A stretch of 64,000 bases of DNA. Source: Amblyomma americanum (Eukaryota > Arthropoda > Arachnida > Ixodida > Ixodidae). A model generated the notes under the pieces. The model ran no database searches and was not told the DNA's origin. It saw only the letters and a list, made by a program, of their open reading frames with translations. This document shows positions 12,230 to 25,177 of this stretch, piece by piece. The stretch is from NCBI RefSeq assembly GCF_052857255.1, contig NW_027526659.1, forward strand, positions 1 to 64,000. Reading direction: 5' to 3'. Both the position numbers and the translations under genes were made by a program. How positions within the stretch are numbered: position 1 is the stretch's first letter; every line of letters begins with the position of its first letter.

Positions 12230-14332
12230 AAAAAGTTTTGACGCGTATCTGAGGAAAACTTGTAAAACCGATGTGTTGTGATTTAGCTCGTTTCGGACTA
12301 AAAAAGCTTGTTTAGTTGTATTAAGCACGAATACATGCTTTTCGCGCAGTTATAAGAGAAAAAGCTTTGACGAGTATCACGTGGATACTTGTAAAACCGA
12401 TGTGTTCAGATATAGCTCGTTTCGGTCTAACACAGCTTGTTTCGTTGTATTATGCACGAATACATGCTTTTCGCACATTTATAAGAGAAAACGTTTTGAC
12501 GCGTATCACGTGGATACTTGTAAAACCGATGTGTTCAGATATAGCTCGTTTCGGTCTAAAACAGCTTGTTTCGTTGTATTAGGCACGAATACATGCTTTT
12601 CGCGTAGTTAAAAGAGAAAAAGTTTTGACGCGTAGCAGAGGAGAACTTGTAAAACCGATGTGTTGTGATTTAGCTCGTTTCGGTCTAAAACAGCTTGTTT
12701 CGTTGTATTAAGCACGAATACATGCTTTTCGCGCAGTTTTAAGAGAAAAAGTTTTGACGCGTATCAGAGGAAAACTTGTAAAACCGATGTGTTGTGATTT
12801 ACCTCGTTTCGGTCTAAAACAACTTGTTTCGTTGGATTAAGCACGAATACATCCTTTTCGCGCAGTTATAAGAGAAAAAGTTTTGACGCGTATCACGTGG
12901 ATACTTGTAAAACCGATGTGTTGTGATTTAGCTCGTTTCGGTCTAAAACCGCTTGTTTCGATGTTTTAAGCACGAATACAGGCTTTTCGCGCAGTTATAG
13001 AAGAAAACGTTTTGACGCGTATTAGGGAGACTTGTAAAACCGATGTGTTGTGATTTAGCTCGTTTCGGTCTAAAACAGCTTGTTTCGTTGTATTAAGCAC
13101 GAATACATGCTTTTCGCGCAGATATAAGAGAAAAAGTTTTGACGCGTATCTGAGGAACACTTGTAAAACCGATGTGTTCAGATTTACCTCGTTTCGGTCT
13201 AAAACAGCTTGTTTTGTAGGATTAAGCACGAATACATGCTTTTCGCGCAGTTATAAGAGAAAAAGTTTTGACGCGTATCACGTGGATACTTGTAAAACCG
13301 ATGTGTTGTGATTTAGCTCGTTTCGGTCTAAAACCGCTTGTTTCGATGTTTTAAGCGCGAATACATGCTTTTCGCGCAGTTATAGAAGAATACGTTTTGA
13401 CGCGTATTAGGGAGACTTGTAAAACCGATGTGTTGTGATTTAGCTCGCTTCGGTCTAAAACAGCTTGTTTCGTTGTATTAAGCACGAATACATGCTTTTC
13501 GCGCAGTTATAAGAGAAAAAGTTTTGACGCGTATCAGATTAACACTTGTAAAACCGATGTGTTGTGATTTAGCTCGTTTCGGTCTAAAACAGCTTGTTTC
13601 GTTGTAATAAGCAGGAATACAAGCTCTTCGCGCAGTTATAAGAGAAAAAGTTTCGACGCGTATTAGAGGGACACTTGTAAAACCGATGTGTTCAGATTTA
13701 GCTCATCTCGGTCTAAAACAGCTTGTTTCGTTGTTTTAAGCACGGATACATGCTTTTCGCGCAGTGATAAGAGAAAAAGTTTTGACGCGTATCAGAGGAG
13801 AACTTGTAAAACCGATGTGTTCAGATTTAGCTCGTTTCGGTCTAAAACAGCTTGTTTCGTTCTATTAAGCACGAATACATGCTTTTCGCGCAGTTATAAG
13901 AGAAAAAGTTTTGACGCGTATCACGTGGATACTTGTAAAACCGATGTGTTGTGATTTAACTCGTTTCGGTCTAAAACAGCTTGTTTCGTTGTATTAAGCA
14001 CGAATGCATGCTTTTCGCGCAGTTATAAGAGAAAAAGTTTTGACGCGTATCAGAGGAGAACTTGTAAAACCGATGTGTTCAGATTTAGCTCGTTTCGGTC
14101 TAAAACAGCTTGTTTCGTTCTATTAAGCACGAATACATGCTTTTCGCGCAGTTATAAGAGAAAAAGTTTTGACGCGTATTTGAGGAAAACTTGTAAAACC
14201 GATGTGTTGTGATTTACCTCGTTTCGGTCTAAAACAGCTTGTTTCGTTGGATTAAACACGAATACATGCTTTTCGCGCAGTTATAAGAGAAAAAGTTTTG
14301 ATGCGTATCACGTGGATACTTGTAAAACCGAT
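12230..14332 (+). repeat. Satellite region C, first 2.2-kb-type HOR
   Basis: This is the first of three related stretches. The monomer pair near 12381-12600 recurs at 14786-15003 (offset 2405) and at 16970-17187. The part around 13353-13790 recurs at offset 2017 near 15370-15807. It contains monomers in which gcacgaa is gcgcgaa (for example 13355-13361), restoring a perfect 7-bp dyad with ttcgcgc. The long minus-strand open frame at about 12966-13229 is a by-product of the three-fold period. Confidence 0.72.
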
Positions 14333-14418
14333 GTGTTCAGATATAGCTCGTTTTGGTATAAAGCAGCTTGTTTCGTTGTTTTAAGCACGCGTATTAGAGG
14401 GACACTTGTAAAACCGAT
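14333..14418 (+). repeat. Truncated 86-bp satellite monomer
   Basis: This unit begins gtgttcagatatag and reaches ttttaagcacg, then jumps straight into cgtattagaggg. The next unit starts at 14419, so 43 bp of the 129-bp unit are missing, covering the ttcgcgc and aaaagtttt segments. The break falls at acg, which is present on both sides of the lost segment, suggesting a short-homology deletion. Confidence 0.85.
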
Positions 14419-16602
14419 GTGTTCAGATTTAGCTCATCTCGGTCTAAAACAGCTTGTTTCGTTGTTTTAGGCACGAATACATGCTTTTCGCGCAGTTATA
14501 AGAGAAAAAGTTTTGACGCGTATCAGAGGAACACTTGTAAAACCGATGTGTTGTGATTTAGCTCGTTTCGGACTAAAACAGCTTGTTTCGTTGTTTTAAG
14601 CACGAATACATGCTTTTCGCGCAGTTATAAGAGAAAAAGTATAGACGCGTATCAGAGGAACACTTGTAAAAACCGATGTGTTGTGATTTAGCTCGTTTCG
14701 GACTAAAAAAGCTTGTTTAGTTGTATTAGGCACGAATGCATGCTTTTCGCGCAGTTATAAGAGAAAAAGCTTTGACGAGTATCACGTGGATACTTGTAAA
14801 ACCGATGTGTTCAGATATAGCTCGTTTCGGTCTAACACAGCTTGTTTCGTTGTATTATGCACGAATACATGCTTTTCGCGCATTTATAAGAGAAAACGTT
14901 TTGACGCGTATCACGTGGATACTTGTAAAACCGATGTGTTCAGATATAGCTCGTTTCGGTCTAAAACAGCTTGTTTCGTTGTATTAAGCACGAATACATG
15001 CTTTTCGCGCAGTTATAAGAGAAAAAGTTTTGACGCGTATTAGAGAACTTGTAAAACCTATGTGTTCAGATTTAGCTCGTTTCGGTCTAAAACAGCTTGT
15101 TTCGTTCTATTAAGCACGAATACATGCTTTTCGCGCAGTTTTAAGAGAAAAAGTTTTGACGCGTATCAGAGGAAAACTTGTAAAACCGATGTGTTGTGAT
15201 TTACCTCGTTTCGGTCTAAAACAACTTGTTTCGTTGGATTAAGCACGAATACATGCTTTTCGCGCAGTTATAAGAGAAAAAGTTTTGACGCGTATCACGT
15301 GGATACTTGTAAAACCGATGTGTTGTGATTTAGCTCGTTTCGGTCTAAAACCGCTTGTTTCGATGTTTTAAGCGCGAATACATGCTTTTCGCGCAGTTAT
15401 AGAAGAAAACGTTTTGACGCGTATTAGGGAGACTTGTAAAACCGATGTGTTGTGATTTAGCTCGCTTCGGTCTAAAACAGCTTGTTTCGTTGTATTAAGC
15501 ACGAATACATGCTTTTCGCGCAGTTATAAGAGAAAAAGTTTTGACGCGTATCAGATTAACACTTGTAAAACCGATGTGTTGTGATTTAGCTCGTTTCGGT
15601 CTAAAACAGCTTGTTTCGTTGTAATAAGCAGGAATACAAGCTCTTCGCGCAGTTATAAGAGAAAAAGTTTCGACGCGTATTAGAGGGACACTTGTAAAAC
15701 CGATGTGTTCAGATTTAGCTCATCTCGGTCTAAAACAGCTTGTTTCGTTGTTTTAAGCACGGATACATGCTTTTCGCGCAGTTATAAGAGAAAAAGTTTG
15801 GACGCGTATCAGAGGAACACTTGTAAAACCGATGTGTTGTGATTTAGCTCGTTTCGAACTAAAACAGCTTGTTTCGTTGTTTTAAGCACGAATACATGCT
15901 TTTCGCGCAGTTATAAGAGAAAAAGTATAGACGCGTATTAGAGGAACACTTGTAAAAACCGATGTGTTTAGCTCGTTTCGGACTAAAAAAGCTTGTTTAG
16001 TTGTATTAAGCACGAATACATGCTTTTCGCGCAGTTATAAGAGAAAACGTTTTGACGCGTATCACGTGGATACTTGTAAAACCGATGTGTTCAGATATAG
16101 CTCGTTTCGGTCTAAAACAGCTTGTTTCGTTGTATTAAGCACGAATACATGCTTTTCGCGCAGTTATAAGAGAAAAAGTTTTGACGCGTATCAGAGGAAC
16201 ACTTGTAAAACCGATGTGTTCAGATTTACCTCGTTTCGGTCTAAAACAGCTTGTTTCGTTGGATTAAGCAGGAATACATGCTTTTCGCGCAGTTATAAGG
16301 GAAAAAGTTTTGACGCGTATCTGAGGAAAACTTGTAAAACTGATGTGTTGTGATTTACCTCGTTTCGGTCTAAAACAGCTTGTTTCGTTGGATTAAGCAC
16401 GAATACATGCTTTTAGCGCAGTTATAAGAGAAAAAGTTTTGACGCGTATCACGTGGATACTTGTAAAACCGATGTGTTCAGACATAGCTCGTTTTGGTAT
16501 AAAACAGCTTGTTTCGTTGTTTTAAGCACGAATACATGCTTTTCGCGCAGTTATAGAAGAAAAAGTTTTGACGCGTATCACGTGGATACTTGTAAAACCG
16601 AT
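14419..16602 (+). repeat. Satellite region C, 2184-bp HOR unit
   Basis: 14419-15415 matches 16603-17599 at offset 2184. From about 15545 the match continues at offset 2057 (15545-16315 to 17602-18372). The 127-bp change in offset means one monomer of the gtattaggg type, about 15416-15544, is absent from the later copy. Confidence 0.78.
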
Positions 16603-17599
16603 GTGTTCAGATTTAGCTCATCTCGGTCTAAAACAGCTTGTTTCGTTGTTTTAGGCACGAATACATGCTTTTCGCGCAGTTATAAGAGAAAAAGTTTTGA
16701 CGCGTATCAGAGGAACACTTGTAAAACCGATGTGTTGTGATTTAGCTCGTTTCGGACTAAAACAGCTTGTTTCGTTGTTTTAAGCACGAATACATGCTTT
16801 TCGCGCAGTTATAAGAGAAAAAGTATAGACGCGTATCAGAGGAACACTTGTAAAAACCGATGTGTTGTGATTTAGCTCGTTTCGGACTAAAAAAGCTTGT
16901 TTAGTTGTATTAGGCACGAATGCATGCTTTTCGCGCAGTTATAAGAGAAAAAGCTTTGACGAGTATCACGTGGATACTTGTAAAACCGATGTGTTCAGAT
17001 ATAGCTCGTTTCGGTCTAACACAGCTTGTTTCGTTGTATTATGCACGAATACATGCTTTTCGCGCATTTATAAGAGAAAACGTTTTGACGCGTATCACGT
17101 GGATACTTGTAAAACCGATGTGTTCAGATATAGCTCGTTTCGGTCTAAAACAGCTTGTTTCGTTGTATTAAGCACGAATACATGCTTTTCGCGCAGTTAT
17201 AAGAGAAAAAGTTTTGACGCGTATTAGAGAACTTGTAAAACCTATGTGTTCAGATTTAGCTCGTTTCGGTCTAAAACAGCTTGTTTCGTTCTATTAAGCA
17301 CGAATACATGCTTTTCGCGCAGTTTTAAGAGAAAAAGTTTTGACGCGTATCAGAGGAAAACTTGTAAAACCGATGTGTTGTGATTTACCTCGTTTCGGTC
17401 TAAAACAACTTGTTTCGTTGGATTAAGCTCGAATACATGCTTTTCGCGCAGTTATAAGAGAAAAAGTTTTGACGCGTATCACGTGGATACTTGTAAAACC
17501 GATGTGTTGTGATTTAGCTCGTTTCGGTCTAAAACCGCTTGTTTCGATGTTTTAAGCGCGAATACATGCTTTTCGCGCAGTTATAGAAGAAAACGTTTT
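16603..17599 (+). repeat. Satellite region C, second 2.2-kb-type unit, left part
   Basis: This closely follows 14419-15415 at offset 2184, including the ttttaggcacg variant near its start and the gcgcgaa dyad variant near 17556. Near 17566 it merges into the sequence shared with block B, so the C and B repeats overlap here and have no clean boundary. Confidence 0.75.
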
Positions 17600-19683
17600 G
17601 ACGCGTATCAGATTAACACTTGTAAAACCGATGTGTTGTGATTTAGCTCGTTTCGGTCTAAAACAGCTTGTTTCGTTGTAATAAGCAGGAATACAAGCTC
17701 TTCGCGCAGTTATAAGAGAAAAAGTTTCGACGCGTATTAGAGGGACACTTGTAAAACCGATGTGTTCAGATTTAGCTCATCTCGGTCTAAAACAGCTTGT
17801 TTCGTTGTTTTAAGCACGGATACATGCTTTTCGCGCAGTTATAAGAGAAAAAGTTTTGACGCGTATCAGAGGAACACTTGTAAAACCGATGTGTTGTGAT
17901 TTAGCTCGTTTCGAACTAAAACAGCTTGTTTCGTTGTTTTAAGCACGAATACATGCTTTTCGCGCAGTTATAAGAGAAAAAGTATAGACGCGTATTAGAG
18001 GAACACTTGTAAAAACCGATGTGTTTAGCTCGTTTCGGACTAAAAAAGCTTGTTTAGTTGTATTAAGCACGAATACATGCTTTTCGCGCAGTTATAAGAG
18101 AAAACGTTTTGACGCGTATCACGTGGATACTTGTAAAACCGATGTGTTCAGATATAGCTCGTTTCGGTCTAAAACAGCTTGTTTCGTTGTATTAAGCACG
18201 AATACATGCTTTTCGCGCAGTTATAAGAGAAAAAGTTTTGACGCGTATCAGAGGAACACTTGTAAAACCGATGTGTTCAGATTTACCTCGTTTCGGTCTA
18301 AAACAGCTTGTTTCGTTGGATTAAGCAGGAATACATGCTTTTCGCGCAGTTATAAGGGAAAAAGTTTTGACGCGTATCAGAGGAACACTTGTAAAACCGA
18401 TGTGTTGTGATTAAGCTCGTTTCGAACTAAAACAGCTTGTTTCGTTGTTTTAAGCACGAATACATGCTTTTCGCGCAGTTATAAGAGAAAAAGTATAGAC
18501 GCGTATCAGAGGAACACTTGTAAAAACCGATGTGTTGTGATTTAGCTCGTTTCGGACTAAAAAAGCTTGTTTAGTTGTATTAAGCACGAATACATGCTTT
18601 TCGCGCAGTTATAAGAGAAAACGTTTTGACGCGTATCACGTGGATACTTGTAAAACCGATGTGTTCAGACATAGCTCGTTTTGGTATAAAACAGCTTGTT
18701 TCGTTGTTTTAAGCACGAATACATGCTTTTCGCGCAGTTATAGAAGAAAAAGTTTTGACGCGTATTAGAGGGACACTTGTAAAACCGATGTGTTCAGATT
18801 TAGCTCATCTCGGTCTAAAACAGCTTGTTTCGTTGTTTTAAGCACGAATACATGCTTTTCGCGCAGTTATAAGAGAAAAAGTTTTGACGCGTATCAGAGG
18901 AACACTTGTAAAACCGATGTGTTGTGATTAAGCTCGTTTCGAACTAAAACAGCTTGTTTCGTTGTTTTAAGCACGAATACATGCTTTTCGCGCAGTTATA
19001 AGAGAAAAAGTTTTGACGCGTATCAGAGGAACACTCGTAAATCCAATGTGTTTTGATTTAGCTCGTTTCGGTCTAAAACAGCTTGTTTCGTTGGATTAAG
19101 CAGGAATACATGCTTTTCGCGCAGTTATAAGAGAAAAAAATTTTGACGCTTATCACATGGGCACTTGTAAAACCGATGTGTTCAGATCTAGCTCGTTTTG
19201 GTCTAAAACAGCTTGTTTCGTTGTATTAAGCACGAATACAATCTTTTCGCGCAGTTATAAGAGAAAAAGTTTTGACGCGTTTCACATGGAAGCTTTTAAA
19301 ACCGATGTGTTCAGATTTAGCTCGTTTCGGTCTAAAACAGCTTGTTTCGTTGTATTATACATGCTTTTCACGCAGTTATGAGAGAAAAAGTTTTGACGCG
19401 TGTCACAGGGACACTTGTAAAACCTATGCGTTCAGATTTAGCTCGTTTCGGTCTAAAACAGCTTGTTTCGTTGTATTAAGCACGAATACATGCTTTTCGC
19501 GCAGTTATAAGAGAAAAAGTTGACGCGTATCACGTGGATACTTGTAAAACCGATGTGTTCAGATATAGCTCGTTTTGGTATAAAGCAGCTTGTTTCGTTG
19601 TTTTAAGCACGAATACATGCTTTTCGCGCAGTTATAAGAGAAAAAGTTTTGTCGCGTATCAGAGGAACACTTGTAAAACCGAT
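17566..19683 (+). repeat. Satellite block B, copy 2
   Basis: This is a near-identical repeat of 7345-9462 at offset 10221. It contains the same marker monomers: gtgtttagctcg near 18020, taataagcagg near 17679, and gttttgtcgcg near 19647 matching 9426. It is followed directly by a full block A, just as copy 1 is followed by the truncated A copy. B plus A is therefore a larger duplicated unit. Confidence 0.82.
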
Positions 19684-22600
19684 GTGTTGTGATTTAGCTC
19701 GTTTCGGACTAAAACAACTTGTTTCGTTGTTTTAAGCACGAATACATGCTTTTCGCGCAGTTATAAGAGAAAACGTTTTGACGAGTATCATGTGGACACT
19801 TGTAAAACCGATGTGTTCAGATTTAGCTCATCTCGGTCTAAAACAGCTTGTTTCGTTGTTTTAAGCACGAATACATGCTTTTCGCGCAGTTATAGAAGAA
19901 AACGTTTTGACGCGTATTAGGGAGACTTGTAAAACCGATGTGTTGTGATTTAGCTCGTTTCGGTCTAAAACAGCTTTTTTCGTTGTATTAAGCAAGAATA
20001 CATGCTTTTCGCGCTGTTATAAGAGAAAACGTTTTGACGCGTGTCACAGGGACACTTGTAAAACCGATGTGTTCAGATTTAGCTCGTTTCGGTCTAAAAC
20101 AGCTTGTTTCGTTGTGTTAAGCAAGAATACATGATTTTCGTGCTGTTATAAGAGAAAAAGTTTTGACGCGTGTCACAGGGACACTTGTAAAACCGATGTG
20201 TTCAGATTTAGCTCGTTTCGGTCTAAAACAGCTTGTTTCGTTGGATTAAGCACGAATACATGCTTTTCGCGCAGTTATAAGGAAAAGTTTTGACGCGTAT
20301 TAGAGACTTGTAAAACCGATGTGTTGTGATTTAGCTCGTTTCGGTCTAAAACAGCTTGTTTCGTTGTTTTGAGCAAGAATACATGCTTTTCGCGCAGTTA
20401 TAGAAGAAAAAGTTTTGACGCGTGTCACAGGGACACTTGTAAAACCGATGTGTTCAGAGATAGCTCGTTTTGGTATAAAACAGCTTGTTTCGTTTTTTTA
20501 AGCACGAATACATGCTTTTCGCGCAGTTATAGAAGAAAACGTTTTGACGCGTATTAGGGAGACTTGTAAAACCCATGTGTTGTGATTTAGCTCGTTTCGG
20601 TCTAAAACAGCTTGTTTCGTTGTATTAAGCACGAATACATGCTTTTCGCGCAGTTATAAGAGAAAAAGTTTTGACGCGTATCAGAGGAAAACTTGTAAAA
20701 CCGATGTGTTGTGATTTAGCTCGTTTCGGTCTAAAACAGCTTGTTTCGTTGTATTAAGCAAGAATACATGCTTTTCGCGCTGTTATAAGAGAAAACGTTT
20801 TGACGCGTGTCACAGGGACACTTGTAAAACCGATGTGTTCAGATTTAGCTCGTTTCGGTCTAAAACAGCTTGTTTCGTTGTGTTAAGCAAGAATGCATGA
20901 TTTTCGCGCTGTTATAAGAAAAAAAGTTTTGACGCGTGTCACAGGGACACTTGTAAAACCGATGTGTTCAGATTTAGCTCGTTTCGGTCTAAAACAGCTT
21001 GTTTCATTGGATTAAGCAAGAATACATGCTTTTCGCGCAGTTATAAGAGAAAAAGTTTTGACGCGTATCACGTGGATACTTGTAAAACCGATGTGTTCAG
21101 ATATAGCTCGTTTTGGTATAAAACAACTTGTTTGATTGTTTTAAGCACGAATACATGCTTTTCGCGCAGTTATAAGGAAAAGTTTTGACGCGTATTAGAG
21201 ACTTGTAAAACCGATGTGTTGTGATTTAGCTCGTTTCAGTCTAAAACAGCTTGTTTCGTTGTTTTAAGCACGAATACATGCTTTTCGCGCAGTTATAAGA
21301 GAAAAAGTTTTGACGCGTATCACGTGGATACTTGTAAAACCGATGTGTTGTGATTTAGATCGTTTCGGTCTAAAACCGCTTGTTTCGATGTTTTAAGCAC
21401 GAATACATGCTTTTCGCGCAATTATAGAAGAAAACGTTTTGACGCGTATTAGGGAGACTTGTAAAACCGATGTGTTGTGATTTAGCTCGTTTCGGTCTAA
21501 AACAGCTTGTTTCTTTGCATTAAGCACGAATTCATGCTTTTCGCGCAGTTATAACAGAAAAAGTTTTGACGCGTATCAGAGGAAAACTTGTAAAACCGAT
21601 GTGTTGTGATTTACCTCGTTTCGGTCTAAAACTGCTTGTTTCGTTGGATTAAGCACGAATACATGCTTTTCGCGCAGTTATAGGAGAAAAAGTTGACGCG
21701 TATCACGTGGATACTTGTAAAACCGATGTGTTCAGATATAGCTCGTTTTGGTATAAAACAGCTTGTTTCGTTGTTTTAAGCACGAATACATGCTTTTCGC
21801 GCAGTTATAGAAGGAAAAGTTTTGACGCGTATTAGACACGTAAAACCGATGTTTTGTGATTTAGCTCGTTTCGGTCTAAAACAGCTTGTTTCGTTGTTTT
21901 AAGCACGAATACATGCTTTTCGCGCAGTTATAGAAGAAAACGTTTAGACGCGTATTAGAGAGACTTGTAAAACCGATGTGTTGTGATTTAGCTCGTTTCG
22001 GTCCAAAACAGCTTGTTTCGTTGTATTAAGCACGAATACATGCTTTTTGCGCAGTTATAAGAGAAAACATTTTGACGCGTATCACATGCACACTTGTAAA
22101 ACCGATATGTTCAGATCTAGCTCGTTTTGGTCTCAAACAGCTTGTTTCGTTGTATTAAGCACGAATACATGCTTTTCGCGCAGTTATAAGAGAAAAAGTT
22201 TTGACGCGTATCAGAGGAACACTCGTAAATCCAATGTGTTGTGATTTAGCTCGTTTCGGTCTAAAACAGCTTGTTTCGTTGGATTAATCACGAATACATG
22301 CTTTTCGCGCAGTTATAAGAGAAAAGGTTTTGACGCGTGTCACAAAGACACTTGTAAAACCGATGTGTTCAGATTTACCTCGTTTCGGTCTAAAACAGCT
22401 TGTTTCGTTGGATTAAGCAGGAATACATGCTTTTCGCGCAGTTATAAGAGAAAAAAATTTTGACGCTTATCACATGGGCACTTGTAAAACCGATGTGTTC
22501 AGATCTAGCTCGTTTTGGTCTAAAACAGCTTGTTTCGTTGTATTAAGCACGAATACAATCTTTTCGCGCAGTTATAAGAGAAAAAGTTTTGACGCGTTTC

Positions 22601-25177
22601 ACATGGAAGCTTTTAAAACCGATGTGTTCAGATTTAGCTCGTTTCGGTCTAAAACAGCTTGTTTCATTGTATTATACATGCTTTTCACGCAGTTATGAGA
22701 GAAAAAGTTTTGACGCGTGTCACAGGGACACTTGTAAAACCTATGCGTTCAGATTTAGCTCGTTTCGGTCTAAAACAGCTTGTTTCGTTGTATTAAGCAC
22801 GAATACATGCTTTTCGCGCAGTTATAAGAGAAAAAGTTGACGCGTATCACGTGGATACTTGTAAAACCGATGTGTTCAGATATAGCTCGTTTTGGTATAA
22901 AGCAGCTTGTTTCGTTGTTTTAAGCACGAATACATGCTTTTCGCGCAGTTATAGAAGAAAAAGTTTTGACGCGTATTAGAGGGACACTTGTAAAACCGAT
23001 GTGTTCAGATTAAGCTCATCTCGGTCTAAAACAGCTTGTTTCGTTGTTTTAAGCACGAATACATGCTTTTCGCGCAGTTATAAGAGAAAAAGTTTTGACG
23101 CGTATCAGAGGAACACTTGTAAAACCGATGTGTTGTGATTTAGCTCGTTTCGGACTAAAACAACTTGTTTCGTTGCTTTAAGCACGAATACATGCTTTTC
23201 GCGCAGTTATAAGAGAAAACGTTTTGACGAGTATCATGTGGACACTTGTAAAACCGATCTGTTCAGATTTAGCTCATCTCGGTCTAAAACAGCTTGTTTC
23301 GTTGTTTTAAGCACGAATACATGCTTTTCGCGCAGTTATAGAAGAAAACGTTTTGACGCGTATTAGGGAGACTTGTAAAACCGATGTGTTGTGATTTAGC
23401 TCGTTTCGGTCTAAAACAGCTTTTTTCGTTGTATTAAGCAAGAATACATGCTTTTCGCGCTGTTATAAGAGAAAACGTTTTGACGCGTGTCACAGGGACA
23501 CTTGTAAAACCGATGTGTTCAGATTTAGCTCGTTTCGGTCTAAAACAGCTTGTTTCGTTGTGTTAAGCAAGAATACATGATTTTCGTGCTGTTATAAGAG
23601 AAAAAGTTTTGACGCGTGTCACAGGGACACTTGTAAAACCGATGTGTTCAGATTTAGCTCGTTTCGGTCTAAAACAGCTTGTTTCGTTGGATTAAGCACG
23701 AATACATGCTTTTCGCGCAGTTATAAGAGAAAAAGTTTTGACGCGTATCACGTGGATTCTTGTAAAACCGATGTGTTCAGATATAGCTCGTTTTGGTATA
23801 AAACAGCTTGTTTCGTTGTTTTAAGCACGAATACATGCTTTTCGCGCAGTTATAAGGAAAAGTTTTGACGCGTATTAGAGACTTGTAAAACCGATGTGTT
23901 GTGATTTAGCTCGTTTCGGTCTAAAACAGCTTGTTTCGTTGTTTTAAGCAAGAATACATGCTTTTCGCGCAGTTATAGAAGAAAAAGTTTTGACGCGTTT
24001 CACAGGGACACTTGTAAAACCGATGTGTTCAGATATAGCTCGTTTTGGTATAAAACAGCTTGTTTCGTTGTTTTAAGCAAGAATACATGCTTTTCGCGCA
24101 GTTATAGAAGAAAAAGTTTTGACGCGTATTAGAGGGACACTTGTAAAACCGATGTGTTCAGATTTAGCTCATCTCGGTCTAAAACAGCTTGTTTCGGTGT
24201 TTTAAGCCCGAATACATGATTTTCGCGCAGTTATAAGAGAAAAAGTTTTGACGCGTATCAGAGGAACACTTGTAAAACCGATGTGTTGTGATTTAGCTCG
24301 TTTCGGACTAAAACAACTTGTTTCGTTGTTTTAAGCACGAATACATGCTTTTCGCGCAGTTATAAGAGAAAACGTTTTGACGAGTATCATGTGGACACTT
24401 GTAAAACCGATGTGTTCAGATTTAGCTCATCACGGTCTAAAACAGCTTGTTTCGTTGTTTTAAGCACGAATACATGCTTTTCGCGCAGTTATAGAAGAAA
24501 ACGTTTTGACGCGTATTAGGGAGACTTGTAAAACCCATGTGTTGTGATTTAGCTCGTTTCGATCTAAAACAGCTTGTTTCGTTGTATTAAGCACGAATAC
24601 ATGCTTTTCGCGCAGTTATAAGAGAAAAAGTTTTGACGCGTATCAGAGGAAAACTTGTAAAACCGATGTGTTTTGATTTAGCTCGTTTCGGTCTAAAACA
24701 GCTTGTTTCGTTGTATTAAGCAAGAATACATGCTTTTCGCGCTGTTATAAGAGAAAACGTTTTGACGCGTGTCACAGGGACACTTGTAAAACCGATGTGT
24801 TCAGATTTAGCTCGTTTCGGTCTAAAACAGCTTGTTTCGTTGTGTTAAGCAAGAATGCATGATTTTCGCGCTGTTATAAGAGAAAAAGTTTTGACGCGTG
24901 TCACAGGGACACTTGTAAAACCGATGTGTTCAGATTTAGCTCGTTTCGGTCTAAAACAGCTTGTTTCATTGGATTAAGCAAGAATACATGCTTTTCGCGC
25001 AGTTATAAGAGAAAAAGTTTTGACGCGTATCACGTGGATACTTGTAAAACCGATGTGTTCAGATATAGCTCCTTCTGGTATAAAACAACTTGTTTGGTTG
25101 TTTTAAGCACGAATACATGCTTTTCGCGCAGTTATAAGGAAAAGTTTTGACGCGTATTAGAGACTTGTAAAACCGAT
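19684..25177 (+). repeat. 5494-bp higher-order repeat, unit 1
   Basis: This unit of about 43 monomers is followed immediately by a second copy. Offsets between the two are 5494 bp at the left end (19770 to 25264) and 5365 bp from about 20369 rightward (20369 to 25734, 22047 to 27412, 24926 to 30291). The 129-bp difference is one monomer near the left end. That monomer has gtgttaagc and the gattttcgtgc variant, and it is present here but missing from unit 2. Confidence 0.85.
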
